Positions 43,993 to 52,386 of a DNA stretch of 64,000 nucleotides are shown here, piece after piece. Where the stretch lies: contig NZ_SWFM01000006.1 in NCBI RefSeq assembly GCF_005144865.1, forward strand, positions 62,001 through 126,000. Reading direction: 5' to 3'. The position numbers were made by a program, and so were the translations under genes. The stretch is from Guptibacillus hwajinpoensis. GTDB lineage: Bacteria > Bacillota > Bacilli > Bacillales > Guptibacillaceae. Each line of letters starts with the position of its first letter. Position 1 is the first letter of the stretch. Under the pieces are notes generated by a model. The model made no database searches. It saw nothing but the letters and a program-made list of their open reading frames with translations, and was not told where the DNA came from.

Positions 43993-46873
43993 GCGATGGA
44001 AAACGAGCTTATCACGGCAGTTTATCTGGTTTATGAGTGGCTTCCTTATTCTTATCCTTCTTTCAGCTATTGCATTAGGAGTGTATAGCCATTCAATTGA
44101 ACAGAAATACCGAACAAAGGTTAATGAACTCAGGACTGAGCAGCAATATGCAGTTCAACTTGAGGACAGTCTAAATCATATGTTTTTTGAAGCAAGGGGC
44201 TACTTAGCATTTCGTTTAGAATCTCCTTTTTTGAATGAGTATCGTAAAGAACAGAAAACCATTGATCAAAAAATCGATGATCTTGACGAGCGAATTACGA
44301 ACAGTGATCAGAGTGCTTTTATCGAAGATTTAAGAAACTACTTGATTAGATATGATGCGCTATTAAATCAAGCAATAACATATGTTGAGAACGATAATAC
44401 GAGTGGACTTAGAAACCTCTCTCAAGCTGGCGGTGGAAGCGACTTGGTGTACACGATGCAAGATCGCATGAGAGAACTCGTTACGATAATTGAAGATGAA
44501 ATTTATGCCACTGAAGAGGAACTCATTGAACGTTTGGCAAATATACAGTTTCTCTTTGTTGTTTTTGTCATTTTTCTATTAATAGTCGCAACCATTTTAG
44601 CTGGAATTATGGCGCGACGAATCGGTAAGCCTTTGCAGGAATTGGCGGTTGCTTCAAGTCAGGTATCTTCAGGAGAAAGCGTAGAGATGCCTCATGTTCG
44701 AAGAGCAGATGAGCTTGGTGAGCTAGCTAGAGCTTTTAATTTAATGGTAACCAACATACAGCAAAATGAGAGAGCACTAATATCAACAAATGAAGCACTA
44801 GTTAAGCAAAGTGAAGAATTAAAAGGTAGTAAGGGTGAACTTGAACAAAATGTACGAGAAATGAATGTACAAAAACTTGTTCTTGAACATCGTAATGAGT
44901 TAAATCGATCACTTGCATCTACTCTGAATAAGAATGAGCTGCTTCAAAGTATCATAACCAATATGATTCATATTCTTAATTCTGACAAAGGGTTAATCGT
45001 GATGCTGAATCAAAGTAAAGATTATGCTTCGCTGGGAATTAACCAAGACAAAGTTCATCAATGGATTGATCGAATGATAGATGGTCCAGCCGTTAAAGTG
45101 ATAGAGCAGAAAAGATACCATATTGTAAGAAGAAAGATGACTGAAGGCGAACAAGGCTATCATGAGGGAGAAGCGAACTCAAGTGATCTTTATCTTCCAA
45201 TTCTTTCAGATGATACCGTTGTTGCTATCCTATGTATTACGCGAATAGGAAAGGATTTTATAGAGCAGGAATTACAGGAATTATCAGGCCTTACTCGTCA
45301 AATCTCTCTTGCACTTGATAAGTTAAGATTATACGAAACAACTGAGAATGAGCGTATGGTAAACATGGAAATATTAAATACCATTCGAGAAGGCATTCAA
45401 CTTGTTGACAGAGAAGGCACAACACGAGCGGTGAATGATCAAATGTGTACAATGCTTGATGCTTGCTTCCCTGATGATGAACAAGAAAAGTCGTATAATG
45501 AGTGGAGCACAAAGTTTCTTCAACAGGTCGATTCAGAGGATCGTGACGCTGTTCAGGAATACATTCGTGACGTAATTGCTGGAGTGAAACCTAAAGAAAG
45601 TGAGCTTATTTATCAAACTAATACTGAGTCGTCTTTGTTCATTCAAATGTACTATGAGCATATCTATAATGCTGATAAGTTTATTGGATCCATTTTTGTT
45701 CATAGAGATATTACCCGTGAACACCAGGTTGATGAAATGAAAAACGAGTTTGTAAGCACAGTTAGTCATGAACTTCGTACTCCGCTTTCAAGTGTGCTAG
45801 GTTTTACAGAACTAATGCTTGCGAAGGAATTAAAGCCAGAGAAGCAGAAAAAATATTTAAATACTATTTATAAAGAAGCTAAACGATTAACATCGTTAAT
45901 TAATGATTTTCTAGATATACAGCGAATGGAAGCTGGTAAACAGAATTACGAGAAAGTGCACATTAATCTAAAAGAAATCGTAGAAGAAGTACTTGATAGT
46001 TATCGAGTTAATACTACAAAACATTCCTTTATCATTGAGGATTCAGCGGATAAGCACGAAGTTACAGGAGACGCTGATAAAGTTAAGCAGGTATTCAATA
46101 ACTTTATAAGTAATGCGGTTAAATATTCTCCACATGGCGGTTCCATTGTCATTCGATTCTATGAGAAGCATGAAGGATTGTTTGTTGATATTAAAGATGA
46201 AGGCCTTGGAATTCCTGAGGACGCACTTTCCAAATTATTCACCAAATTTTATCGAGTTGATAATTCTGATAGACGCCAGATTGGAGGAACGGGACTTGGT
46301 CTCGCGATATCAAAAGAGATTATGGCCGCACATAAAGGAGATGTAACTGTAACTTCTGTTTTAGGCATAGGCAGTACATTTACACTTTTCTTCCCAATCG
46401 CAAGAAAAAAACCTTTACTTTTTGAGAAGTCAGGTGATGAGCGAGATGCAGCTGTTCTTATTGTTGAAGACGATGATAGTTTAGCTCTTTTGCTGATGGA
46501 GGAAATTACTGAAAATGGTTGGTCCGTTCATCATTGTAGGAGCGGTGAAACAGCCATTAAACTACTTGAAACAATGAATCCACAAGGTATTGTTCTTGAT
46601 ATCATGTTAGATGGTAGAATGAACGGCTGGGATGTTTTGAAAGCCGTGAAAGAAAAGGAACATACGAAAGATATACCTATTTTTGTATCGACAGTAAGCG
46701 AAGAAAAACAACGAGGTTTTGATTTAGGGGCAAGTGACTATCTCATAAAGCCATATCCACCGAAAAAGTTAACGAAGTCACTTGTGAAATCACTTGCGAA
46801 TAAGACGAATAATGGAAAGATTTTAGTACCTGATTACTCAATAGAAGACACAGATGAAGCCATATCAGATTAA
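43985..46873 (+). CDS. Hybrid sensor histidine kinase with GAF, PAS and C-terminal receiver
   Basis: This 962-residue membrane kinase has two membrane helices (about 13-35 and 193-215) around an extracellular four-helix-type sensor, then HAMP, a coiled coil, a GAF-like domain (about 310-450), a PAS-like domain (about 460-580), HisKA with H595 in VSHELRTP, a HATPase with NNFISNAVKYS and GTGLGLAIS, and a receiver with D872. A GTG start overlaps the response regulator gene. The receiver suggests a multi-step phosphorelay that could feed the HPt-containing cyclase. Confidence 0.9.
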   Translation: MNKRWKTSLSRQFIWFMSGFLILILLSAIALGVYSHSIEQKYRTKVNELRTEQQYAVQLEDSLNHMFFEARGYLAFRLESPFLNEYRKEQKTIDQKIDDLDERITNSDQSAFIEDLRNYLIRYDALLNQAITYVENDNTSGLRNLSQAGGGSDLVYTMQDRMRELVTIIEDEIYATEEELIERLANIQFLFVVFVIFLLIVATILAGIMARRIGKPLQELAVASSQVSSGESVEMPHVRRADELGELARAFNLMVTNIQQNERALISTNEALVKQSEELKGSKGELEQNVREMNVQKLVLEHRNELNRSLASTLNKNELLQSIITNMIHILNSDKGLIVMLNQSKDYASLGINQDKVHQWIDRMIDGPAVKVIEQKRYHIVRRKMTEGEQGYHEGEANSSDLYLPILSDDTVVAILCITRIGKDFIEQELQELSGLTRQISLALDKLRLYETTENERMVNMEILNTIREGIQLVDREGTTRAVNDQMCTMLDACFPDDEQEKSYNEWSTKFLQQVDSEDRDAVQEYIRDVIAGVKPKESELIYQTNTESSLFIQMYYEHIYNADKFIGSIFVHRDITREHQVDEMKNEFVSTVSHELRTPLSSVLGFTELMLAKELKPEKQKKYLNTIYKEAKRLTSLINDFLDIQRMEAGKQNYEKVHINLKEIVEEVLDSYRVNTTKHSFIIEDSADKHEVTGDADKVKQVFNNFISNAVKYSPHGGSIVIRFYEKHEGLFVDIKDEGLGIPEDALSKLFTKFYRVDNSDRRQIGGTGLGLAISKEIMAAHKGDVTVTSVLGIGSTFTLFFPIARKKPLLFEKSGDERDAAVLIVEDDDSLALLLMEEITENGWSVHHCRSGETAIKLLETMNPQGIVLDIMLDGRMNGWDVLKAVKEKEHTKDIPIFVSTVSEEKQRGFDLGASDYLIKPYPPKKLTKSLVKSLANKTNNGKILVPDYSIEDTDEAISD

Positions 46874-46888
46874 TTAAATTAAATACAA

Positions 46889-46919
46889 AGAACCTCTATG
46901 GATTCTCCATAGAGGTTCT
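46889..46919. terminator. Bidirectional terminator
   Basis: A perfect 14-bp stem (46889-46902 with 46906-46919) lies between the converging kinase and ABC-F genes. The T-tract is better on the minus strand. Confidence 0.85.
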
Positions 46920-46924
46920 AATCA

Positions 46925-48481
46925 TTACACTAATTTCGTTGTCCAATCTTCACAGTTCCACACGTCTGTTGCAATATCTTGATAGAATTCAGGTTCGTGG
47001 GAAATGAGGATGACGCTTCCCTTATATTCGTTCAGAGCACGTTTCAATTCCGCTTTTGCTTCCACATCAAGGTGGTTTGTCGGCTCATCAAACACAAGTA
47101 GATTCGATTCAGTGTTCATTAGTTTACATAGTCTGAGCTTCGCTTTTTCTCCACCACTTAATACATCCACTTTGCTTTCAATGTGTTTCGTGGTTAACCC
47201 ACATTTGGAAAGTGCCGCCCGTATTTGTGCTTGGCTATAATGAGGGAATTCTCTCCACAGTTCTTCAATACACGTGTTAGATGTTCTCGTTTTAATCTCC
47301 TGTTCAAAGTAACCGGTATATAGATAGTCACCAAGTTCAACTGAACCGCTAATTGGTTGGATTTCGCCAAGAATACTGCGAAGAAGAGTTGTTTTACCAA
47401 TACCGTTCGCTCCCATTAGAGCGACTTTTTGTCCTCTTTCCATTGAGAGGTTCAGTGGTCGAGAAAGAGGCTCATCATAGCCGATAACAAGATCTTTTGT
47501 TTCAAAAATGAGTTTGCCTGAAGCGCGAGCTTGCTTAAAGTGGAACTCTGGCTTCGGTTTTTCTTTAGCCATTTCGATAACATCCATTTTATCGAGTTTC
47601 TTTTGTCTAGACATGGCCATATTTCGTGTTGCTACACGAGCTTTATTTCTTGCAACAAAGTCTTTTAGTTGTGAGATTTCCTGTTGCTGCTTTTTGAATG
47701 CAGCTTCAACTTGCTGTTTCTTCACTTCATAAACAGAAAGGAAGTTATCATAGTCTCCAACATATCTCGTTAATTCTTGATTCTCCATATGGTAAATCAA
47801 GTTAATAACGCTATTTAGGAATGGAATATCATGCGAAATTAGGATAAAGGCATTTTCATATTCCTGTAGATAGCGTCTAAGCCAAACGATATGTTGCTCA
47901 TCAAGATAGTTTGTAGGCTCATCGAGAAGTAGAATATCAGGTTTTTCAAGAAGAAGCTTAGCAAGAAGCACTTTTGTTCTTTGGCCACCACTTAAATCTT
48001 GCACATCTTTTTCGAGACCGATCTCGTCTAGTCCAAGACCTCGTGCAATTTCCTCGACCTTTGCATCAATCACATAGAAATCATTGTTTGCTAGCATATC
48101 TTGCATTGTGCCGGTTTCTTCCAAAAGTTTCTCAAGCTCTTCTGGAGAAGCCTCGCCCATTTTAGCAAATAGTTCATTCATTTCAGATTCGTAATCAAAC
48201 AGGTACTGAAATGCACCTTTTAGTGCATCGCGTATCGTCATTCCACGTTCAAGAACAGTGTGCTGATCTAGATAACCTACCCTCACATTTTTTGACCATT
48301 CAACAGAACCTTCATCAGGTTCTAGCTTACCTGTAATGATATTCATGAAGGTAGATTTTCCTTCACCATTGGCTCCAACTAGTCCAATATGCTCGCCTTT
48401 TAGAAGGCGAAATGATACATCGTCAAATATGGCACGGTCACCGAATCCGTGCGTAAGGTTTTTCACGGTTAATATACTCAT
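46925..48481 (-). CDS. ABC-F family ATPase (YkpA-like)
   Basis: This 518-residue protein has two ABC domains without membrane segments: Walker A GANGEGKST and GANGIGKTT, signatures LSGGQRTKVLLAK and LSGGEKAKLRLCK, Walker B LLLDEPTNYLDEQH and LVFDEPTNHLDVEA, and the charged linker with KKQQVEAAFKKQQQE between them. ABC-F proteins act on ribosomes to rescue stalled translation or give antibiotic protection; this length and linker resemble B. subtilis YkpA. No leader-peptide attenuator is seen upstream. Confidence 0.9.
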   Translation of the reverse strand: MSILTVKNLTHGFGDRAIFDDVSFRLLKGEHIGLVGANGEGKSTFMNIITGKLEPDEGSVEWSKNVRVGYLDQHTVLERGMTIRDALKGAFQYLFDYESEMNELFAKMGEASPEELEKLLEETGTMQDMLANNDFYVIDAKVEEIARGLGLDEIGLEKDVQDLSGGQRTKVLLAKLLLEKPDILLLDEPTNYLDEQHIVWLRRYLQEYENAFILISHDIPFLNSVINLIYHMENQELTRYVGDYDNFLSVYEVKKQQVEAAFKKQQQEISQLKDFVARNKARVATRNMAMSRQKKLDKMDVIEMAKEKPKPEFHFKQARASGKLIFETKDLVIGYDEPLSRPLNLSMERGQKVALMGANGIGKTTLLRSILGEIQPISGSVELGDYLYTGYFEQEIKTRTSNTCIEELWREFPHYSQAQIRAALSKCGLTTKHIESKVDVLSGGEKAKLRLCKLMNTESNLLVFDEPTNHLDVEAKAELKRALNEYKGSVILISHEPEFYQDIATDVWNCEDWTTKLV

Positions 48482-48713
48482 AGGAAAACACCCTTTGTTT
48501 GTTGTTTAGCAATCCTCATTGATTATATCTGACTACAGAGCTTGATGAAAGTCACGGAGAGTGGAAAACACTGAGAATTTCATTTTTGTAGTAAAAAAGA
48601 CACGAATTAATGATTGATAAGCCAATAGTACTAAGGAAAATAGAGGAACAATTACATCGTGTTTCCAAGCACTTAATAGTGTACGTTTAAGCTAGAAGGA
48701 GCCTTATAATAAT

Positions 48714-49922
48714 TTGGCTATAAACAAGGGGAGGGAAATAACAATTAACACCACAAGAAAACGCATTTATGGAACAGTTTGTCTAATGCTTGTTATGTCA
48801 CTTGTTGTTATGTATTTTTCGATTACGCCATCTTTTGCTGATGGATCAGGGACAGCAGCATCGCCTTACTCAGTTGATCAAGCCATTGCCAATCAAGGAA
48901 GTTCTGGAGTTGCAGTGGAAGGCTATATTGTCGGTAAGCCAGAGTCCTCATCTTCTATTCAAACTAGTAATTTCTCAGATGATTATGCAATAGCTATTGC
49001 AGATCATGCAAATGAGACAAATGTGAGTAATATGTTATTTGTTCAAGTACCATCTTCTTTCAGATCATCGTATGGATTAAAGAGCAATCCAGAATTACTT
49101 GGTAAAATGATTAAAATAAGTGGCTCCCTTACAGATTATTTTGCACACCCTGGGATGAAAAGCGTTTCCGCAATGGATTTGAATGGAAGTGGAAGCGGAG
49201 ATGACGGTAGTTCAGGGAATGATGGAACTTCTCCTTATGATAATACTTATTACCAATCAGCAATGGGCAAGACTGGGAGCTCTCTTAAAGCTGAGTTGCA
49301 TATGATTATTGATGATCACACTGAGCTTTCCTATAGTAATGTTTGGGACGCATTACGTGTAACTGATGAAGATCCATCAAATCCTAATAATGTTATTCTT
49401 CTTTATAGTGGTAGGTCTCAGAGTAAATACGAAAACGGTGGGAATGTTGACGACTGGAATCGCGAGCATGTTTGGGCGAAGTCTCATGGTGATTTTGGTA
49501 CAGCGATGGGTCCAGGGACAGATGTACATCATTTACGACCAACTGATGTGTCAGTGAATGGCACTCGTGGAAATCTTGATTTCGACAACGGTGGATCTCC
49601 TCAACCTGAAGCACCTGGTAACTATTATGATAGTGATTCATGGGAACCACGTGATAGCGTAAAAGGTGATGTAGCGAGAATGATCTTCTACATGGCAGTT
49701 CGTTACGAAGGCGACAGTGGTGAAGTAGATCTTGAAGTGAATGATCTTGTGAATAATGGATCAGCACCTTATATAGGCAAAGTATCAGTTCTGAAAGCAT
49801 GGAATGAAATGGACCCTGTTGATTCCTTTGAAGAAAACCGAAACAATGTTATTTACGATCAATATCAGCACAATCGCAATCCGTTTATCGATCACCCTGA
49901 ATGGGTTGAAGCGATCTGGTAA
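48714..49922 (+). CDS. Secreted endonuclease I family nuclease with N-terminal OB-like domain
   Basis: This protein (402 residues from the TTG) has an export signal ending near SFADG, an OB-fold-like domain (about 45-155), a Gly/Ser/Asp linker, and an endonuclease I domain with NREHVWAKSH (from N249) and DVHHLRPTDVSVNGTRGN. Relatives include the B. subtilis extracellular nuclease BsnA. The start is uncertain: the TTG has AAGGAG 12 bases away and lies next to a TATAAT, while GGGGAGGG at 48728-48735 is ideally spaced for an ATT at 48744 that would give a normal signal peptide. Confidence 0.85.
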   Translation: MAINKGREITINTTRKRIYGTVCLMLVMSLVVMYFSITPSFADGSGTAASPYSVDQAIANQGSSGVAVEGYIVGKPESSSSIQTSNFSDDYAIAIADHANETNVSNMLFVQVPSSFRSSYGLKSNPELLGKMIKISGSLTDYFAHPGMKSVSAMDLNGSGSGDDGSSGNDGTSPYDNTYYQSAMGKTGSSLKAELHMIIDDHTELSYSNVWDALRVTDEDPSNPNNVILLYSGRSQSKYENGGNVDDWNREHVWAKSHGDFGTAMGPGTDVHHLRPTDVSVNGTRGNLDFDNGGSPQPEAPGNYYDSDSWEPRDSVKGDVARMIFYMAVRYEGDSGEVDLEVNDLVNNGSAPYIGKVSVLKAWNEMDPVDSFEENRNNVIYDQYQHNRNPFIDHPEWVEAIW

Positions 49923-49924
49923 TC

Positions 49925-49960
49925 AAAAGCACCTGTCTCCAATTGGGACAGGTGCTTTTT
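49925..49960. terminator. Bidirectional terminator
   Basis: AAAAGCACCTGTC pairs with GACAGGTGCTTTT, extended inward by two G-C pairs past a bulged T, and ends in a T-run. It lies between the converging nuclease and catalase genes. Confidence 0.92.
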
Positions 49961-50851
49961 CTATAAATCTCTCATTAACCGTTTGGCAATTTGTTCATAG
50001 TGGTCTTTCGTGATACCAGGTGCAAATTCTTCAGGGAGATCATCAAGGTCAGGAATGGCAGCGCCTTTAGGTACCCCATCAATCACACGCAGCCTCTCTC
50101 CATTTTCTGGATTAGTTCCTTTCCATATTTGTTTTATTCCTTGATAATCTTCATTGCTCCACGTATACAGGACATTGTTTAACCCACGCTCCTCAAATTT
50201 GCGAGCATAATCAAAGCTTGAATTATCAAGACTTGGGATGGGCAGCATTTTAGTTAAGTCAGTACCTGTTGCAATTTCAATGGCTTTTGCATATGCAAGA
50301 ACATGGGTGCCACCACGAACGAGTAAATACCCGATCATTTCACGTGCAGTAGGGTGGTCGGTCATTTCGTAGACTCTCATTTTGTGAGTTCTAGCTCCAA
50401 CTTCAAGGAAGAAGTTATGAAGCAGGTCTAAAACGAGATTACCACTGCTGAAAATATAATCACCACGCCAAGAATTTCCCATTGAATCAGCGCCCAGGGC
50501 AGTTTGAGCTGTTGCAACAAACTGCGCTGTATTCCTCATGTCCTTACCGTTTTGAAGAGGAGTTAAATCAGGCGGGGCAGGAAAAGAACTCTCTTTGGTT
50601 AATAGGTTAATTGCAGTTGTAACAAGTTCAACATGACCAAACTCTTCCGCTGTAATGCTTGTGACTAAATCGTAGAACGGTTTCAGCTTCTTTTTCTCCC
50701 TAAAGCTAAATGATTGAAACATATAGTTGTTTAAGGTCGACATTTCCCCGAAACGTCCTCCGAGAAGATCCTGAACGGCAGCTGCCGCATTTGCATCTCC
50801 ATATTCAGGAATTGGGAGTTCGATTAACTGTTTATTGATTCTCTTAAACAT
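49961..50851 (-). CDS. Manganese catalase family protein
   Basis: This 296-residue protein matches non-heme manganese catalases: LGGRFGEMSTLNNYMFQSF, the metal-ligand helix ITAEEFGHVELV, and a C-terminal RGGTHVLAYAKAIE. It would break down hydrogen peroxide. The ATG at 50851 has GGGAGG nine bases upstream; the longer open frame to 50974 has no site. It is directly downstream of the YuzF-like gene (19-base gap). CotJC-type spore-coat catalases belong to the same family, so a spore location is possible. Confidence 0.9.
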   Translation of the reverse strand: MFKRINKQLIELPIPEYGDANAAAAVQDLLGGRFGEMSTLNNYMFQSFSFREKKKLKPFYDLVTSITAEEFGHVELVTTAINLLTKESSFPAPPDLTPLQNGKDMRNTAQFVATAQTALGADSMGNSWRGDYIFSSGNLVLDLLHNFFLEVGARTHKMRVYEMTDHPTAREMIGYLLVRGGTHVLAYAKAIEIATGTDLTKMLPIPSLDNSSFDYARKFEERGLNNVLYTWSNEDYQGIKQIWKGTNPENGERLRVIDGVPKGAAIPDLDDLPEEFAPGITKDHYEQIAKRLMRDL

Positions 50852-50870
50852 AATTATCCTCCCGTCTGAA

Positions 50871-51086
50871 CTAGTTAGGAAACACCCAGACGATTTGTTG
50901 GATTCGAACAAAGAATGGTGTTTCGTTAATTTGAATAACAATATGATCTGGCATAACCGTTTGCAATTTTCCACGGAGCGAGCCTTTCGTTGTTTCGACT
51001 GTAATCATTTCTCCCTCGATTGATTTTAGTGTCTTATACACATAGGGATCAACTGAACTAATCAGCTGAGGCTGTTGTTCATTCAC
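50871..51086 (-). CDS. YuzF-like small protein (DUF2642 family)
   Basis: This 71-residue protein (MNEQQPQLISSVDPYVYKTL...) has the DUF2642 pattern of a small beta domain: VYKTLKSIEGEMITVETTKGSLRGKL and DHIVIQINETPFFVRIQQIVWV. Relatives are often spore-associated in bacilli. It has AAAGGAG about 14 bases before the ATG. It is probably co-transcribed with the manganese catalase. Function is unknown. Confidence 0.78.
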   Translation of the reverse strand: MNEQQPQLISSVDPYVYKTLKSIEGEMITVETTKGSLRGKLQTVMPDHIVIQINETPFFVRIQQIVWVFPN

Positions 51087-51225
51087 CTCATCGCACTCCT
51101 TTCCTTACTAAATCGTTCACTTTATCAAAATACGCTTATGAGAGGTTGTCATAGTCCATAAGAATAATGTGGCAAAGATATTTAATAGGAAGACTATATC
51201 GTAAACATTGTTTCTATAAGAGTAG

Positions 51226-51360
51226 AGGTTGATTTGCGCTCCAGGATGCTCGCTTTCCGCGGGGCGGGCGGTGAGCCTCCTCGTTGCTAACGCTCCTGTG
51301 GGGTCTCACCTGTCCCTCTAGTCCCGCAGGAGTCGAGCACCTTCCGCTCCAATCAACTTA
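51226..51360. repeat. GC-rich dispersed palindromic element
   Basis: This 135-base block is far richer in G+C than its surroundings and contains no ORF. Its ends form a long imperfect inverted repeat (AGGTTGATT at 51226-51234 with AATCAACTT at 51351-51359, and GATGCTCG near 51244 with CGAGCACC near 51334), with inner complementary segments such as GGTGAG and CTCACC. I recall very similar sequence repeated between genes in many Bacillaceae genomes. It may be a MITE or structured RNA. The rest of 51087-51455 holds nothing I can name beyond the adjacent terminator. Confidence 0.6.
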
Positions 51361-51415
51361 CATAGCCTTAAGAAAAGAGCCTATAAGAAAGAAGTGAATG
51401 TGCTGTTGCGATAAC

Positions 51416-51448
51416 GAAAAAATAGCCAGCCTTATATAAGGCTGGCTA
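51416..51448 (-). terminator. Terminator of the SDR gene
   Basis: TAGCCAGCCTTA and TAAGGCTGGCTA form a near-perfect stem (51423-51448); on the minus strand it is followed by six T residues. Confidence 0.9.
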
Positions 51449-51455
51449 GTATCTC

Positions 51456-52172
51456 TTATGGGTTTGTTGTCCAAAGTCCTGCTGATTTAATAAAGACGCG
51501 TTTATTTAACTTAAGCTGTGCTACGATAAATTCTGCCATATCTTCTGGCTGAAGCATATTGTCCTGATTGCCATCAGTTAGGTTGTTCTCGACAGCTAAA
51601 TCAGTAGACACCGTGCTAGGAGTTAACGCACTAACACGGATATCGTGCTTTCTTACTTCCTGAGCCAATGATTCTGTTAAACCAAGTAAACCGAACTTGG
51701 AAGCACTGTAGGCACTTGTGACTGGAGCACCCTTTTGACCAGCTGTGGATGAGACATTAATAATATCTCCTGCTTTACGTTCAATCATGTCAGGAAGAAC
51801 TGCTCGGGTGACATAGTAAGCTCCAAGCAAGTTCACTTGAATAATTTTCTCCCACTCGGAAACATCAAGATCCATGAATCCACCGAATTTTGCAATGCCA
51901 GCATTATTAATTAATATGTCTGTTTCCCCAAGCTCTTCCTTAATACGTGCGACTGCGGTTGTTACTTCTTCATTAGAAGAAATATCTGCTACAGCATATG
52001 AAACTTTAACACCTTCTGCTTCGATTTCTTTTGCAACGTTTTGAAGCGTTTCTTCTGTACGTGCAATCATGCCAATGTTTACGCCTTCTTTTGCAAGGGC
52101 AATGGCTGCAGCTCGACCAATACCTCGAGCTGCACCTGTGATGAGAGCATTTTTACCTTTAAGAGCGACCAT
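51456..52172 (-). CDS. Short-chain dehydrogenase/reductase (3-ketoacyl reductase-like)
   Basis: This 238-residue SDR has the NADP-binding TGAARGIG, the NNAG motif and the catalytic YSASK, with LSSTAG-type serine upstream (VSSTAG). It resembles the FabG/YvrD-like group. The ATG at 52172 follows AAAGGAGG with good spacing; the longer frame to 52253 has no site. The substrate cannot be determined. It is divergent from the sigma-54 regulator gene, so the palindromes between them could affect both. Confidence 0.9.
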   Translation of the reverse strand: MVALKGKNALITGAARGIGRAAAIALAKEGVNIGMIARTEETLQNVAKEIEAEGVKVSYAVADISSNEEVTTAVARIKEELGETDILINNAGIAKFGGFMDLDVSEWEKIIQVNLLGAYYVTRAVLPDMIERKAGDIINVSSTAGQKGAPVTSAYSASKFGLLGLTESLAQEVRKHDIRVSALTPSTVSTDLAVENNLTDGNQDNMLQPEDMAEFIVAQLKLNKRVFIKSAGLWTTNP

Positions 52173-52288
52173 GTTGTTGCCTCCTTTGTTAGCGATCAAT
52201 TCCACTATCCATTTTAGCGAGATGTTATTAAACAGAAAAGTAATATGCCTCACTGTCCTCCTAGGTATGATAAAATAAAACCGTCTGA

Positions 52289-52369
52289 TTATTCAAAAAT
52301 GAATAGAATTTTGTAACTATATCCATTGTGTTTTCTAATTTCGAGTAAATATTATTCATAATTGAATAA
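52289..52369. promoter_or_regulatory. Two TTATTCA-N4-TGAATAA palindromes
   Basis: TTATTCA-AAAA-TGAATAG (52289-52306) and TTATTCA-TAAT-TGAATAA (52352-52369) are 7-base arms around 4 bases, 63 bp apart, in the divergent region between the SDR and sigma-54 regulator genes. Two equal sites suggest a dimeric regulator, perhaps the regulator's own binding sites or enhancer elements. Confidence 0.55.
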
Positions 52370-52386
52370 GTAAACGAGGTGGTTAA

